From Marisa cornuarietis (lineage: Eukaryota > Mollusca > Gastropoda > Architaenioglossa > Ampullariidae): a stretch of DNA of 64,000 nt. A program made the translations under genes and the position numbers. The notes under the pieces were generated by a model. It saw nothing but the letters and a program-made list of their open reading frames with translations. It ran no database searches and was not told the origin of the DNA. The stretch lies in assembly GCA_004794655.1 (NCBI GenBank), contig SMMW01000001.1, positions 4,151,001-4,215,000 of the forward strand, read 5' to 3'. Below, piece by piece: positions 11,893 through 25,039 of this stretch (position 1 is the stretch's first letter; every line of letters begins with the position of its first letter).

Positions 11893-12442
11893 TAAAGAAG
11901 ACAGAAAGAGAGTGAAAGACAATGAAAGAGAAAGAGAAAAAGACTATAGAGGCCACAGGGGTCTAGAAAAGGTGCCTCACCTAATAGTCAACTGACTAAG
12001 GCTGTTCTGTTGCCATGAAGTGAAACATCTTTGGGCGAAAGTCGTTGAAGTTTTGGAGACTAGGTCTCGCTTACTGTCTTTGTCTTACGATCGCTGACAG
12101 ACTTGTCCCACCTCGGGCTTTGCTCTCACTGTTGATGTTTTTACAAACATTTTTGCGTACAAGAGGGCGGTTCTCTTATATCGTAATCTTCAGATCCCAA
12201 CTTGCTAAGGTAAACAAACACAGCAGACTGTCATCTTGCAATAACTCAATTACTTTGTATTTTCTGAGTAACTTAATTGGACCAGGGAATTCTCGTTTTA
12301 AAAGGTCAAAATAAATTGTTTACTGTAATATATTTTTAGTACCCGAGCGCGCGTGTATGTATCTGCAGGAATTTCTTGTAAGGAAAAACTTTTAAATTTT
12401 TTATTAGCATTTTGTAACTAACTGCTCTCTCTTTCTCTCTCT

Positions 12443-12481
<39 letters not shown>

Positions 12482-13430
12482 TGCTTATGCTCAAACTGCT
12501 TGTGATAACACAAAACGATTTTATATTTTAACATTTTCTATTTATTTGCAGCATTTCTTTGTGTGCGGACTTATGCGCAATTATGTATTTGCATGAGACT
12601 TGGGAGAAGGAGAGAAAGCTATTATTATTTACAAATACATTTTATGTACCAAGAAATTCTAATTATTGGAACTTAGAAAAAAAATCCCAACCGTTATCTT
12701 TTCTGTTGTGTGTACAGATGATAGCGCGACTGAAGGAAGCTAAATCCCATCACTTCAATCGGTTTGAACGAAAGAATTCCTGTAGTTGTGCCTGGTTTAC
12801 TAAAGGTCGAGTAAAGCATAGAGACCCAGAGTGATGTATAAACATTTACTTCTATGTGGCCGTCAGTTTACCTTTCAATCTTATATTATATTAAACTTAT
12901 TATGACTTAAACATATTTCCAATGCTAGGATATCTGACTTAGATTCCATGTGAAAAAATAGCAGATTATTTAGAGCTAAGCATGATGCATTCAACAACTT
13001 AAAGCTGACAATCTTAACCCATTCTCTGTAATACATTGCATATTATATTTTATATATCTTATATTTCAATGAAAGTAAGAATTCCAATATTAAATTCTTT
13101 GCTTGGTATTTTGTCGTAGAAAAGAAAGAAAATTACACTCCTGCTTAACTGCTACATGAGAACTATCGAATTCTCGGTCTTATTGACAAAAATGTCTATG
13201 AACCGTATGCCTAAACAAGTGTATCAATAAATTTTTATTATTTTTTTTATTTAATAAGACCAAAAATTATTATTTAGTCTTTACACACAAGGCAAAACAA
13301 ACTGAGTAACAAAAGTGAGAATACAAATACAAACATCTTTATTAATCCTTTCCAGGAAATTATTATTTATCTGCCATGTTACTATTACATCAGACTTTAC
13401 ATGATACCTGAAGTATGACATTAAATATAA
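11242..13430. other. 5'-flanking block of receptor gene 1
   Basis: This stretch is repeated with divergence upstream of every receptor (22690-24730, 31690-33310, 41900-42610, 57410-58680). Shared strings include 'cttagagagtttatgaatc', 'gtgaaacatctttgggc' and the region around 12590-12680. It should hold the promoter and any 5' exon, but I cannot place either. It contains (GT)n at 11829-11892 and CT/GT runs at 12425-12479. The frame at 12559-12834 is not kept in the other copies. Confidence 0.5.
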
Positions 13431-13439
13431 AAATAAATT

Positions 13440-15712
13440 AAAAAAAAATAGAAAGACCTGGCACTCCGGGAACGGGAGTCAGCTGTATGAGAGCCTTTAC
13501 TCAAAGACGTGTCCCAGCCATGATGTGGTTGTATTTGTGGATTGCCTTCGGAATAAAAGACTACAGATATCGTGTAGTTCTAGCTCGTGGAACTCTAAAC
13601 CGACTCCTTCTGTGTGTCTGTTGTCGAACTCCTGTTGGGATGGATGAGAGTTTTTGGCTAACATTGTAGTCAGTTTATTGTACAGAAGCTTGTGATATGG
13701 TGTCATTCTGCACCCTCACAACCACCCCTCCTGCTACTTTAATGTTTTTGTTTAGCATGTCTCAGTCTGTTTTGCTTTCCTTTCACACCAGCACACTAGG
13801 TCAAAAGTCACGGTGCTTCATATTACTGAAGTGAAGAATAGTTGCAGGAGTTCAGGGTGGACCTTAAAAGATCAAAGTTTTCTCAATCTGTAAAGGCGGC
13901 TGTGCATTTTCTTCGAAATGCTATCAACATGAGCTTTTCAGGTAAGTTTATCGTCGATAGTTATACCTAAATATTTTTAACTGTCTACTCTTCTTACGAC
14001 CTCACCTTTAATGAATATGTCATCAAAATCAGCCCTGTCTTTCCTGAAATCTGTAATCATTTCCTTTATTTTCTTAACGTCTAACTCTAAATAATTGTTG
14101 TCACACCATGTAACAAAATGTTCAGTCTCCTTTCTGTAGTAGGAGTCATCATCGTTGGAAATCAGTCCTGTGAGTCCGGCGTCGTCTGCAAATTTCATTA
14201 TAGGGCACAGTCAGACTTAAACAACTTTATCTTACTTACAGCAGTTTTAGTTTTAAACATTCTAAAATTGTGGTGTGCACTTTAAACTAATTATCTAAAT
14301 AGAGTTAAAGCCTAAAAGTGTTTAAAATTAGAAAGGCAGTTTTTGCTCCTGTCTACACTCCGCCGTCTACAAGTGAAACAATAAGAGGAGAAATTACAGT
14401 CCCTTGAGGATCACCAGTATTAGTGTACAGAGTATTAGAAATGACTCACTAGAAATTCGTATAAACTGAGGTCTGTTGGTCAGATAGTCTAAGATCCACA
14501 GAGAAGTTCTAGTATCAACATTCATCAGAATTAGTTTTTGAACAAGCAAATGACATTGCATTGTATTGAAAGACTGGAGGAGTCAACAAATTTGATGTCA
14601 TTGATCACAACACTCTACTAACTCATCTTCAGATGAAGGTGGGGATTGGGGGTTCCGCCTTGCAGTGGTTTCATTCCTACCTCAGTGACCGTACACAAAG
14701 GGTGATGCTCAATCAAGCTTCTTCAGTGACAGTTTCATTGCAGTGCCGTGTCCCGCAGGGCTCTGTTTTGGGCCCGGTTTATTTTCTATTTACACATCTC
14801 AGGTTGGTCCACTCATTGAGAAGCATAATGTGAACCGCAAGATGTTTGCAGATGATACTGAACTCCATCATTCGTTCAGTAGAGACAGTGAGTCGGTGCG
14901 TGAGGCACACTGTGCGGTAAAAGAGTGTTGTTTAGAGGTAAAGTCATGGATGCTAAGGAACAAACTCAAGCTTAATGACGAGAAGACAGAGGCGATGCTA
15001 TGTGGTTCCAAATTAAGCCTTAGCAAAGTCTCTCTAGAGTCTAGACTACATCCAAGTGGGTCAAGCTAGAATACCCCCCCCCCAGCTCCGTACGGAACCT
15101 TGGACTCGATGTCGACAATCTTCTTACTATGTCTGATCATGTCAGTTCTGTGGTCAAGGCATGTTATTTTCACGTCCGCACACTTGGACGACTCCGACTC
15201 ATTCTCAATAAGAAGACTGCAAATGCAGTTGCTGTGTCCCTCATTCATTCAAGATTAGATTATGCAAGCAGCTGCTTCTGGGGAATTTCAAAGAGTGAGT
15301 TGTCGAGGCTTTAACAAGTGCAAAATACGGTTGCTAGAATAGTTGCACGAAAGAAAAAGACTGACCATATTACTCCCGTATTATGTGACTACACTGGCTT
15401 CCTGTGGAGAAAAGGATCGACCACAAATTGTTAACCTTGACCTATGGCTGCCTTCACGACCTTGCGCCTGCATATCTACAAGATCTCATTCACCGTCACC
15501 AACCTCAGCGGAACCTTCGTTCAGCAGCCCAATCCAGACTAAGACGACCAAATGTTCAGACAGGGAACACAAACAAAAAGACAATGGGTTTCAGATCCTT
15601 TTCAAATGTACCCTCGCTTCTGTGGAGCTCGCGTCCCCTCTCGACCAAGGAGTCTGAGAGTCTTGCAACTTTTAAGAAAAAACTGAAGACTCACTTGTTT
15701 CAAATGGACTAG

Positions 15713-15808
<96 letters not shown>

Positions 15809-16640
15809 TATTTAAGACACAAAACAGCATCTTCTACACTATCTTTACTTCTATAGGCAAACTGTAGAGGGTCTTAGGAGTCCTGAACCAGGACAAGCTT
15901 TTCAAAAACTCTCATTACAGCAAATACAACAGGACGTAAATCTTTTAATTCTAACACCGGGGTTTTCTTCGGCACTGGGACAATGCAGGAAGTTTTCAAG
16001 CATCAGGGGACAGAGCTGTGTACAAAAGAAAAGTTAAAAATAATACAGAAAACTTAAGCAAGTTGGTCACCACAATTTCTTAGTATAGTAGGTCTTACTT
16101 TGTCAGGACCGCTGCCTTTTGAGTTTGCCCTTTGAGAAGTTGTTGGCGCACCTCCTCTTTTGTAAAGACATTAATAACTTCTTCTCCACTTTCCTATTTT
16201 AAAACATTATTAAGAGCCTCTCTCAGCTTCTTTCTATCATCTGTAAAATCATGGCAGTCAAAGCCACACAAGAAAGTATTCAGCTTATACCAACATGCGC
16301 CTTGTTCTCTGTTTTCTGATTCAATTTACCATCCTGTTTACCTCGTTACACACTCATTAGCTTAATCCCCTCCCAGACTTCCTTCATATTGTGTTTTTGA
16401 ACATCCTCCTCTACCTTCTTTCTATATTTTTACTTCCTTTCCTTGATGGCCCTGTTCTTTATGCACTGCCTTTTGTGCCTCCCTATCCCCATCTCTGAAA
16501 GCCTGCTTCTTTAGGTTAAATACCCCCAATGCTCATTGTTACCCATGGCTTGATGATGGGATAAACTCTGATGGTTTTCTTTGTCACAACCGCTTTAGAA
16601 TCTATGGGTTTTAGTCAGGCAGGGTTAAAGCAAAGAGAAG
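13440..16640 (-). mobile_element. Decayed Rex1/CR1-like non-LTR retrotransposon
   Basis: Minus-strand translation gives, in order with stops and shifts: a pre-RT segment (KKLREALNNVLK near 16230), SGPDKVRPTILRNCGDQL near 16100, VPVPKK near 15980, MRVFEKLVLVQ near 15900, QFAYRSKDSVEDAVL near 15840, ILDYLTNRPQFIRIS near 14480, TGDPQGTVISPL near 14400, and KFADDAGLTGLISN with KEMITDFRK at 14198-14030. These are RT fingers, palm and catalytic (FADD) blocks of the Rex1/CR1 type. An opposite-strand element (14587-15808) interrupts the palm between VEDAVL and the next block. It is inactive. Confidence 0.75.
14587..15808 (+). mobile_element. 5'-truncated CR1/L2-like retrotransposon nested in the Rex1-like one
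   Basis: Plus-strand RT pieces in order: FDVIDHNTLLTHL (14591), ALQWFHSYLSDRTQRV, VPQGSVLGP (about 14745-14775), FADDTELHHSF (about 14847), SWMLRNKLKLNDEKTEAM, LIHSRLDYASSCFWG (15242-15284), and the C-terminal KLLTLTYGCLHDLAPAYL to FKKKLKTHLFQMD (ending about 15710). It is broken by at least two frameshifts. It ends in an (ATC)n tail of about 95 bases (15712-15808), as expected for a microsatellite-tailed element. It begins inside the RT domain, so it was truncated at insertion. Confidence 0.8.
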
Positions 16641-16649
16641 AAAACCATA

Positions 16650-17790
16650 ACAGATTTCTCTCTATATTCAATAGATGTCACTCAGCAAACGTGTTGCGAA
16701 CATGAACAAAGTGGACGTTTTCAGCTTCCGTGTAGGAGTGAGTGACATAAATTTAATAAACAAAAGTTGTTTTGTACAGGGTAGGACAGAGAATGCAAGC
16801 AAATCTCCTTTCTGCATGCATTTTACAGTGGATGAAGCTAATGTTTTTTCTATTGTCCCAGATATGTAGATTTTCGTCCAGTGTATCTAAAACATGTCAA
16901 CCCATAGTACGAAGAACAATATCTTGACATGCTATAATCCATAAACCAGAATCAAGACAACGATAAACGAGACGACATTAATTAACACGTGTCCTACACT
17001 TGAACTGCAGCAGTTTTTTTCTGCCACTTGGCATCGAGGCTGAATTGATAGTTTGAGAATGGTGTGAATTCTCAGGGACAAGGTGGCTTCTTGGGAACCT
17101 TGCATATTAATACGGGATCAAAACCAGACCACGAAAAACAAACCTAGCCTAGTGACATCCGCTTTTACCTGTTATAATTTAAAAAAAAGACTTAACTCTC
17201 GCAAATTTAAAGCTCTGCCACCGTGCACACTTTATTCAGTGACGTACCAGCTATTTTTAGCGGGGCTCGTCCGCAAATTGCATTTGTTTGACCCGTGAAC
17301 CGCTCAGGAGCGTAATGATGGGAGTGGATTAAAGCTCAGCATGATTCCCAATACGTGTGTTTTATCATTTGAAAGAAAAGTGTCAATTGTTACTGAGTAA
17401 CAGTATCAAGCATTCCTACAACCAACCTAGCAATGTTAATTAAAATATTAGTTTATAACTCGTAACTGTAACGAAAATTCAAAATGTCGATCCCAGTTAC
17501 ACTAAAAAATATTACAAGGCTGTCTCGTCATTTTTCGGACACTGGGCAGCCAGGTGTTTAAAACCGAAATTTTAGGAGCTTAAGTCTTTGTTTCGTGTTT
17601 TAGTAAGGGTAGTGTTTATGTCCTGTACCTTCACCGAATTGCCCTCCGGGACAAATAAAGTATCATCTTATCTTATTCTATCTTGTCTCCCAGAGCCACC
17701 TACAGAATTAGATGGCCATCCAACAGCTGGGTCATGGAGGTGGAGTACAGCCTGGATTGGCCCGGGGTCTCCCACTATATAGGCTCGCTA

Positions 17791-17846
<56 letters not shown>

Positions 17847-18730
17847 GCTGGCGGTGGTGATGGTGTTGATTATTATTATTATTGCGAGGTATACGTCACT
17901 CACATCGGACGTCAGTACTTTATTTTCTCGGTTATCCCCTGTGAATATTTGTTTAGAGCAAATTCTCTCCCTTTTATTCTTTATTTTGTATACCGTTCAA
18001 CTAAGTTATTGGAGGCAACAATTTCTTTAAATTTACTTCGTGATAAGGTGCGTTAAATCGTAGCTAAAGACTAGAATTTCCCTAAGACTTTTTCCCAACG
18101 CAGTGAGGTAAAACTGGAATTTGTTTTTTAACTATAACGAGATAAAATATTGGTGCCGTCGCTCCCGAAAACACTTTCAGAATGTCAATATTTACGAGCC
18201 TACTATAAGAGGAAGACATACAGTCAGGAGTCACTTATCTATTATTTCGACTTATAGACAATAGATGTCCAGGTACCAGTCTGTACAAATAGTATTTGAA
18301 AGCATTGTCCTCTCCTGCTATTTGTTAGATGTCACTGGTTAGTAGATTAGTGTATCAAGCATAAATTAAGCGTAGTAGGTTTCTCGTATATCAAAGGCAT
18401 ATAGTCGCATCGCCTACTGTATGTCGTCATGTCGCTTTCCACTGAAGGAGTAAAAAAGCTGTGGGCATGACATCGTTATTAGGTTGAGGAAAATCTTATG
18501 TACTTATGTACTAAGGTACTACAACTCTTAATAAGAAAAATTTGAACAAAGCATGCAGCCAATCTTACAACTCTGTAAAAATATTTATTTGACAAGCGCA
18601 ATATATCTGATTTAGAACTGACAGGTTTAGCAATATTTTTCATCACACGTCTCAAAAATGAAACATGGTAAAACATCAATATAAGGATATTTCTGGCAGT
18701 CTTCTTAAAGCATTCTTTTTTTTATTCTGG
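16650..18730. other. Intergenic array block 3' of gene 2
   Basis: Parts recur before the other genes. The sequence 17030-17150 ('gtgtgaattctcagg...') matches 26385-26480 and 50645-50760. The sequence 17690-17790 ('ccaacagctgggtcatggagg') matches 27025-27090. A Rex1-type 3' end ('gaattgccctccgggacaaataaagt') lies at 17636-17690, and an (ATG)n run at about 17790-17850. The long Met/Asp runs in frames there are microsatellite translation, not protein. No gene is supported. Confidence 0.5.
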
Positions 18731-18736
18731 AGGAGA

Positions 18737-21700
18737 TTACTTTTTTAATGAAGCGGAGACGCGAAACCGTAGCATATCTCTGAGAGTTTCTCTGAATTTT
18801 GATCCCATTTTGTAATAAACATAAAAGTTTAAAGAACAGCTCACCATTCTCAGCATGTGAATAATGTTCCACAAGACATAGGTCAGATTAGCATAGCTCA
18901 AATCATAGGTATGCTCCTTCACGAAGTACATGGTCATCTGAACCGTGACCACCGGTGTTATACAGACGACAAAGAGAATGGAAGTGGCGATAAGCATCTT
19001 GGTCAGCGCCAACTCTTTACCGGAATTTCTTGCTTTTGTCGTGTCGTTGACGGTGCTGGTGGTGGTCTGGTCTCGCCAGGTGACGGCGTGGCGGAGTTTG
19101 ACGGCGGTGATGGCGGTGGTGGTGACGATGACGACGATAGTGACGAGTGGAAACAGCATGGAATAGACGAAGATGTCGAAAATGTCGATAATTTCCTTGT
19201 TGTTTATGTAATAACTGTTGGTGGAGGAAGAATTCTTTTGTAGACATCAACGTATTGTCACATGTTGTAATAAAACTTTGCTCATGTGTGCAATATCTCA
19301 CGAGTTGTTGACAAATAAACAAGTTGGCAATAGTTTTTATGTGTTAATTTGAAAAGGGTGTTAAAATCGCCCCCAGCTGGAGCTTAGTGTGGCTTGACGA
19401 CAAGCCAGGGACTGATTACGCAAATTATAGACAAATGAAAGGAAGGGCACGGTCTGTGTAGATGGCATGAATGGGAAGATCACATTAATAGTAGTGAGAG
19501 GTTTACTTTGTATTCTATATACGGGATCTCAGGCACTGTTAACAAATATTTGAACATGAATCTAGAATACCGTTTGCTAACAGTCTGGCTAAATTTAGAA
19601 TAGGTGTGTCCACTACTGCAGCTCTGTACCTCGGGATTCATCCCTACAAAGCCAAATCCGAGGAAAAATAACTTTGTTATAATGTTAGATCCCAGTTTAT
19701 TTTACCCTACATCTAAATCAAAAACCATTCTGTGAACTTTTCGAGGCAACCTATCATCAATCCTAATTACAAGTTTCAACCAGTAACGAATACATCGAGT
19801 CACTGAATTTACTATTTTTGGGTATCGATGTAACTCACAATAGACTAGATCATTTGGAGTGTACCTATCTAACCCCAGGTAAAGTTTTAAGGCTGAAAAG
19901 TGAACTTCTTCACAATATTGAGATGCCTTATCTAATTCCCACAGTTCTGCGCCATATTATAATATAGGATGGACTTGAACTTCAAAATCTTTAAAAAATA
20001 TATGTATTATTAAAGAATAAAAGAATTTTCATTATTTAAAAATAAACCTTTCTTGCTAAGTCCTGACTTTCTGCTGTAAAACTAAGCTTAGAAGAAAACA
20101 ACAATCATAGATTCTGTTGCCCCTAAAAACCCACCCTTGTGGAAAACTGCAATATTACTTTTATGTAATATTATTTTTCAGAGACTCGACTTGTGTGCAT
20201 TTATTAGCAACAGCTATGGGAAGAGAAATTTTGCAATTCCCTCTTAGTTAAGGGCTAGGTGGGAATTATCATTGTCGTCTTCTTCTTCTTCCGAACACAG
20301 CTTCAGAAGATGAGTTATTTATATTCTTGTTTAAAAGGGAATTATCTTGTTGTGCAAACTTCGCATATACCTAAAAATAAGATTATATTTATCCCAGAAG
20401 ACAACTCAACGAAGGTTGTGTGATGTAGAAGTAAAAAAAAAGAACATCGAATGACAAATGGAGTAATGCATTACCAAGTGCAAATAGATTTTTCCGCTTA
20501 CCTTGTAATATAGACTATACTTTTGGTTTTGTTAGTAACTTGATCGTAGACTGTGACCGCCTTGTGCTTTGGGCCGGCGATGGCGCACAATCCTCCGACA
20601 AGGATGACAGTGACGACTGTGATGATGACGGCCGTGGTGGAGGTCTTGAAGTATCTCTGTGCTTTAAAGGGACTGACCACACAGAAACACCGCTCACACG
20701 CGATCGTTGCCGAAATAAACATGGACGCAAACTGAAAGCCAATTGGACCTGTAGGACATAAGTTTCATACCAATGGACATTTAAGAAGACCTTTTCTGTT
20801 CTTCATAATAGCTCCGGCTATTGGGTTCATCAACACGCTAATGTAATCAAAATAAGATTTCAAGTAGAGATTTTGCCAAAGAGTTTAGTGGATATGTAAT
20901 GTACGGGTTTAAAGAAGTTGTAATTGGTACAAAGAAATATTGTACTTAAGCTAATGTGGCAAACGTACCTATAAGGTACTGAATGAAAAAGTTTAACTCC
21001 ACTCCGAATAAGTCTCTTAAAGCCCATTCTACACCGAGGAAAAAGGTAAAGGTGATAGTCGCCAGATCCACGAGTGCCAAAGCAAAGACACAGAAGTTGA
21101 TTCTCTCTCGCAGACCCAGTTTATAGAAGACAGCAGCACACAGAATGTTGCCTGGAGCACCCAATATAAACAGCAGCGGATTCAGCCCAACAGTCATAAT
21201 GGCTACTATCCAAAGGGCTACCTGTACAGTAGAAATCATAAGACAAGTTTAGCTTAGAAATTCCGTATCTCAAGTTTAGTCAAGCGAGTTTTCAAATATG
21301 TATTTTTAATTCTTTATTTCTCACATTTTAGAGCCAAGATTTTGAAAAAACGAGGTCAACTGTCTGATGGTGAGATTTATAACGCGGTTTGAATTTTATT
21401 TATCCTCTTGGTCATCAAGTGTCACGGATCGACCCGTGACAGCTACAGTTGTAGCCCTTGTGGGTCGTCAGACACAATATTAGTCTCCCTTTAAGTTACG
21501 CCTGTAAATGTAAGAATGTGAGTATGGTTTATGGAAGAAGGAGTGAGCGAAATAGTCACAGTACGACGGGTGAGTGGATTCTGATCATTCCCCTATCAAA
21601 CGTAGAAGGAGATAGACGTTGGTGTCAAGTCTGTGTGACAGCCAGGGGAATCAGTTTAATTCCTTGCAGAGACAAGGAATTACTTGGGGGGGGGGGGGTG

Positions 21701-22669
21701 AGAAGTGCAGGATAACCCTCGACATATGAAGCAGCGCCGTCAGCCATTATCGTCGTTACGTGTCTGGAGTATATGGTCTCACACGACTAGAGTGAGTCAC
21801 GGCCAGGATTATCGTCGTTACGGGTATGGAGTATATTACCTCGACTTCCTGTGTGTGGTGACCCGGGGTATATCAGTGAGTACTTGATTTAGAGGAGGAT
21901 GTTGACAGTAAGTGAGTTTTGATTTTCCTCAGTTAAATAAGACTTCTTCGGCGACTTTGGTATGCCCAGTTGGAAATACGGGTGGAGAACTGTCGGACGT
22001 GAACACTTGCGGAGTTGGGACTACTAGCAAGAAGACTGGTTTACGGTTAACGGGTGATTGAAGATGTGAGAGAAAGTGACATATATATATATATATGGTG
22101 TACCTTTTGGATTATTGTACTATGGTGATTCATGCTTGATGATATTTATAAGGGGAGAGTACCCGATGTTGTTTTATCTGTGGGTGTGACTTTATAGAGA
22201 TTAGGAACAGCTTTGTATTCGATATATTGTGCAGCTGATCTATATTTATAATATCTTGAAACCCCGTGATTACACTGAGAGTAACCCATGTACGGATATT
22301 TGTGGTTTGTGGTGTGAAAGAACACGGGAGGAACGCCGTGCTGGTCAGTGTTGTGTACGTGTCCTGGTCAGCGCGTTGTGTTAAGCATTTCAGTAAAAAT
22401 GGTAAATAAACTGTCTGACGGCTGAATTGCCTACCTCATTACTGATGATGTTACCTTCTTTCACCAACATTTTGTCAGCGTCTTCCTCAACCTGTGACCC
22501 AGTCACTGTCTTAATGTCGATGATGATCTGGTCGCGGACAAAAGGTAACGAAGTGACCCTCGTCTCGTTGCAACATTTTGTCCAGGTAGTGACATCCATG
22601 CTGTCACTGAAGTCGGTTGACGTACCGTCCGATTCTAGACTCTTGACAGCAAAGTGAACACAAACAATT
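18737..22669 (-). CDS. Class-A GPCR, chemosensory-receptor-like (array gene 2)
   Basis: Same architecture as gene 1. Exons: 22669-22435 (N-terminus), 21221-20969 (TM1-TM2, 253 nt), 20748-20502 (TM3-TM4, 247 nt) and 19214-18737 (TM5-TM7, 478 nt). All splice sites are GT-AG in the same phases. Motifs: GAPGN in TM1, LALVD in TM2, ACERCFCVV after TM3, CITP in TM6, NFYVYY in TM7. The Met used by gene 1 (GMSTD) is Thr here (ATG to ACG). The start is then the Met at 22599 (SMDVTTW context, about 380 residues) or lies in an upstream exon joined at the acceptor 'ttttttctag' before 22669. A 3-bp in-frame deletion changes KAVDN to KEGN in the N-terminus. Intron 1 is enlarged by an LTR-like insertion and intron 3 holds a retrotransposon scrap. 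No stop or frameshift is seen downstream of the Met at 22599. Confidence 0.83.
19560..20010 (-). mobile_element. Non-LTR retrotransposon C-terminal scrap in intron 3 of gene 2
   Basis: Minus-strand translation gives DFEVQVHPIL, YGAELWELD, ALKLYLGLDRYTPNDLVY, RCIRYWLKLV and FLGFGFV in order, with a stop. This is the post-RT region of the same retroelement family as the plus-strand piece at 52555-53520 (compare LLNVRPRIPNDKIYG there). Confidence 0.6.
21420..22385. mobile_element. LTR-like insertion in intron 1 of gene 2
   Basis: Gene 1 has the uninterrupted equivalent ('cctcttcatcatcatgcattc'). Gene 2 reads 'cctcttggtcatcaag', then about 963 bases, then 'aagcatttcag', giving a 3-bp AAG duplication (TCAAG/TTAAG if five bases with one mismatch). 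The insert begins TGTCACGGATCGACCCGTGACA, a perfect short hairpin starting with TG as retroviral-type LTRs do, but it does not end in CA. It has no coding capacity. A solo LTR is likely; another non-autonomous element is possible. It contains a G10 run near 21686. Confidence 0.45.
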
Positions 22670-22689
22670 CTAGAAAAAATAGCCGTTAA

Positions 22690-23419
22690 CAGCAGATAAA
22701 TCGTTCAAAATAGTATTGAATTTCATTTAAAAGTTGTGTGAAAGGTCTTTGTGCAGCTTAAAGCTTAGAGAGTTTATGAATCTTGTAACGTGCAGAAAAC
22801 GGAGTCGGTTCACCGTTTACCATCTAAGGATGAAAATTAATAGGCGAGAAAACTGTGCTGGTGCTGCTTCCTGCGTCTTTTGGAATTGAATGATGGCTCC
22901 AACAAGAAAAATGCAAACAAAAGGAGGAAGCAAGAATCCAGCGTACACTTTCTTCAGTACTTTCACTCAGAAACTTGGAGAGATAGAAGCAAGAGAAGAG
23001 CGCCAGTGAGAAATAGCGGAAAGTGTGACGAGAAGAAGTAGACTGTCACAGTCACTTGATCGACAGCACAAACTTTTTCAGCTGCAGTTTCTGGCATATC
23101 TAATAATCAGAAATACTGGAAAACTTACAGAAGACAGCAGGAACAATTAAACAGCAAATAGAAGATTACCATCACGCACTAGAAACACATATTGACGACA
23201 AGGTAGGTACACTAACAAGCGCACTCTTTAACATCAATAATGAAAACGAACTGTGAAAGGCAACAGTGGAATCTCATCAAAAGCAAACTGAAGAATTAAA
23301 AGGGGAGATTTTCAGACTAACGAGTCTCTCCCTTTGGTCCTTCCCTTTTCTTGTCTTATGGATGAAGAGATTTTCTTTTGTGGAAGACAATGCATTCGTG
23401 GCTGTTTCGCAACAAATTA

Positions 23420-23490
<71 letters not shown>

Positions 23491-24178
23491 TGAGTGAGTG
23501 TAAGAGAGAGAGATAGAATATAGAGACCACGGGGGTCTAGAAAATCTCTTGCAAACCAGACACCGCGCCACTCATCTGTGTGCTTACGCCGAGAGAAAGC
23601 AAACGTTTAACATGCAAATGTAGGTGCTTACATTAAGTTCACATGAACCCTTAATGTTCTCAGCCGGTGAAATGAACTGACTTAAAACAGAAGGTGCCTC
23701 ACCTAATAGTCAACTGACTAAGACTGCTCTGTTGCCACGAAGTGAAACATCTTTGGGCGAAAGTCGTTGAAGTTTTGGAGACTAGGTCTCGCTGACTGTC
23801 TTACGATCTCTTACAGACTTGTCTCACCTCGGGCTTTGGTCTCACTGTTACCTGCAGAAATTCTGCTGCTCAGTTACTGACGGAAGTTTTCCGCACCATT
23901 TTTCCTAACTCGTTATCTACATTCGAACGACCCCATCTTTTGTAGGGTACTTTACAAAGATTTTGTGAATGAGAGGGCGGTTTTTTTTATCACAGTCTTT
24001 GTTTCCCAACTTGCTAAGGTAAACGAACAAAGCAGTATGTTATCTTGCGACAACTCAGCTACTTTGTATTTTTGAGTAACTTAATTGGACCAGGAAATTC
24101 TCGTTTTTAAAAGATCAAAATAAGTTGTTTAATATAGCATTTTATTAGTATCCAGCTCTGTCTCTATAATTGTGTTTA

Positions 24179-24228
<50 letters not shown>

Positions 24229-24332
24229 GGCATCTTTATAGTGTGTATGTATATAGAGGAATGTCTTGTTAGAAAAGGTCAAAATAATTTGAATTTCTTT
24301 TTTTAATTAGCATCATATGCTCTCTCGTTCTC

Positions 24333-24390
<58 letters not shown>

Positions 24391-25030
24391 TGCTTATGCT
24401 CAATTCGCAACAAAAAACTATTTTATATTCATGTGCAGCATTTATTTGTGTGCGGATGTATTCCCAATTATGTGTGAGGGGTGGGAGAAGGAGAGACAGC
24501 TACCATTATTTGCAAATGTATTTTATGTAACAAGAAATTATAATTGTTGGTACGTGGCAAAAAATGACAGCTATTATCTTTTCTGTTGTGTGTACAGCTG
24601 TTATCGTGACTGCAGAAAGCTTAGTTCGATCAGTTAAAGCAGTTTGAACAAAATAATTCGTGTAACTGTGCCTGGATTACTAAATAAAGTACAAAGACCT
24701 AGCGTGATGTACATCTCTACAAATGTATATTTCTATATGACTTTCAGGCTAGCTTTCAATTGTATATCTTGACAGTATATAAAGTACTTTGGGTTGTTTA
24801 CAACCGTCCACTGGCATCCGATGAAAGAGAGACTATTTACTTTTCATCGTTCAGCAATTCTCCGAGTGCCTTCATGTTTTATACTTGTGTCCTCCTCCAC
24901 TTTCTGGCATTTCGCTTCTGAAATAATCGTTTACACTATCGGTAGGAGCTGGAAATCTTTAAGACTTTTCTTTGAATGGGCTTCAAGTTATTTGTCACTT
25001 TACATGAGCTGGCTGTGATTATTATTAAAT
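22690..25030. other. 5'-flanking block of receptor gene 2
   Basis: Diverged copy of the 5' block of the other genes (for example 23690-24130 against 11960-12320, and 24460-24720 against 12580-12840). It is enlarged by a possible retroelement ORF1 piece at 22890-23330. Microsatellites: (GT)n at 23420-23488, 24180-24224 and 24334-24390. No exon can be assigned. Confidence 0.5.
22890..23330 (+). mobile_element. Possible ORF1 (coiled-coil) remnant of a non-LTR element
   Basis: Plus-strand frames, with stops, read MAPTRKMQTK and QKLGEIEAREE, then a heptad-like INNENEL followed by VESHQKQTEELKGEIFRL. This is the kind of Lys/Glu-rich coiled coil found in L1-type ORF1 proteins. The block is absent from the matching position of gene 1, which supports an insertion. 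No nucleic-acid-binding domain is visible, so the call is weak. Confidence 0.3.
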
Positions 25031-25039
25031 AGCTGTTGG

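Noticed and set aside
17683..18056. Frames with long Met, Asp or Gly runs
   Set aside because: They are translations of an (ATG)n/(GTG)n microsatellite.
18857..19243. 128-residue plus-strand frame with HxH- and DDD-rich end
   Set aside because: Antisense of the last exon of gene 2 running into intron; not conserved in the other copies beyond that exon.
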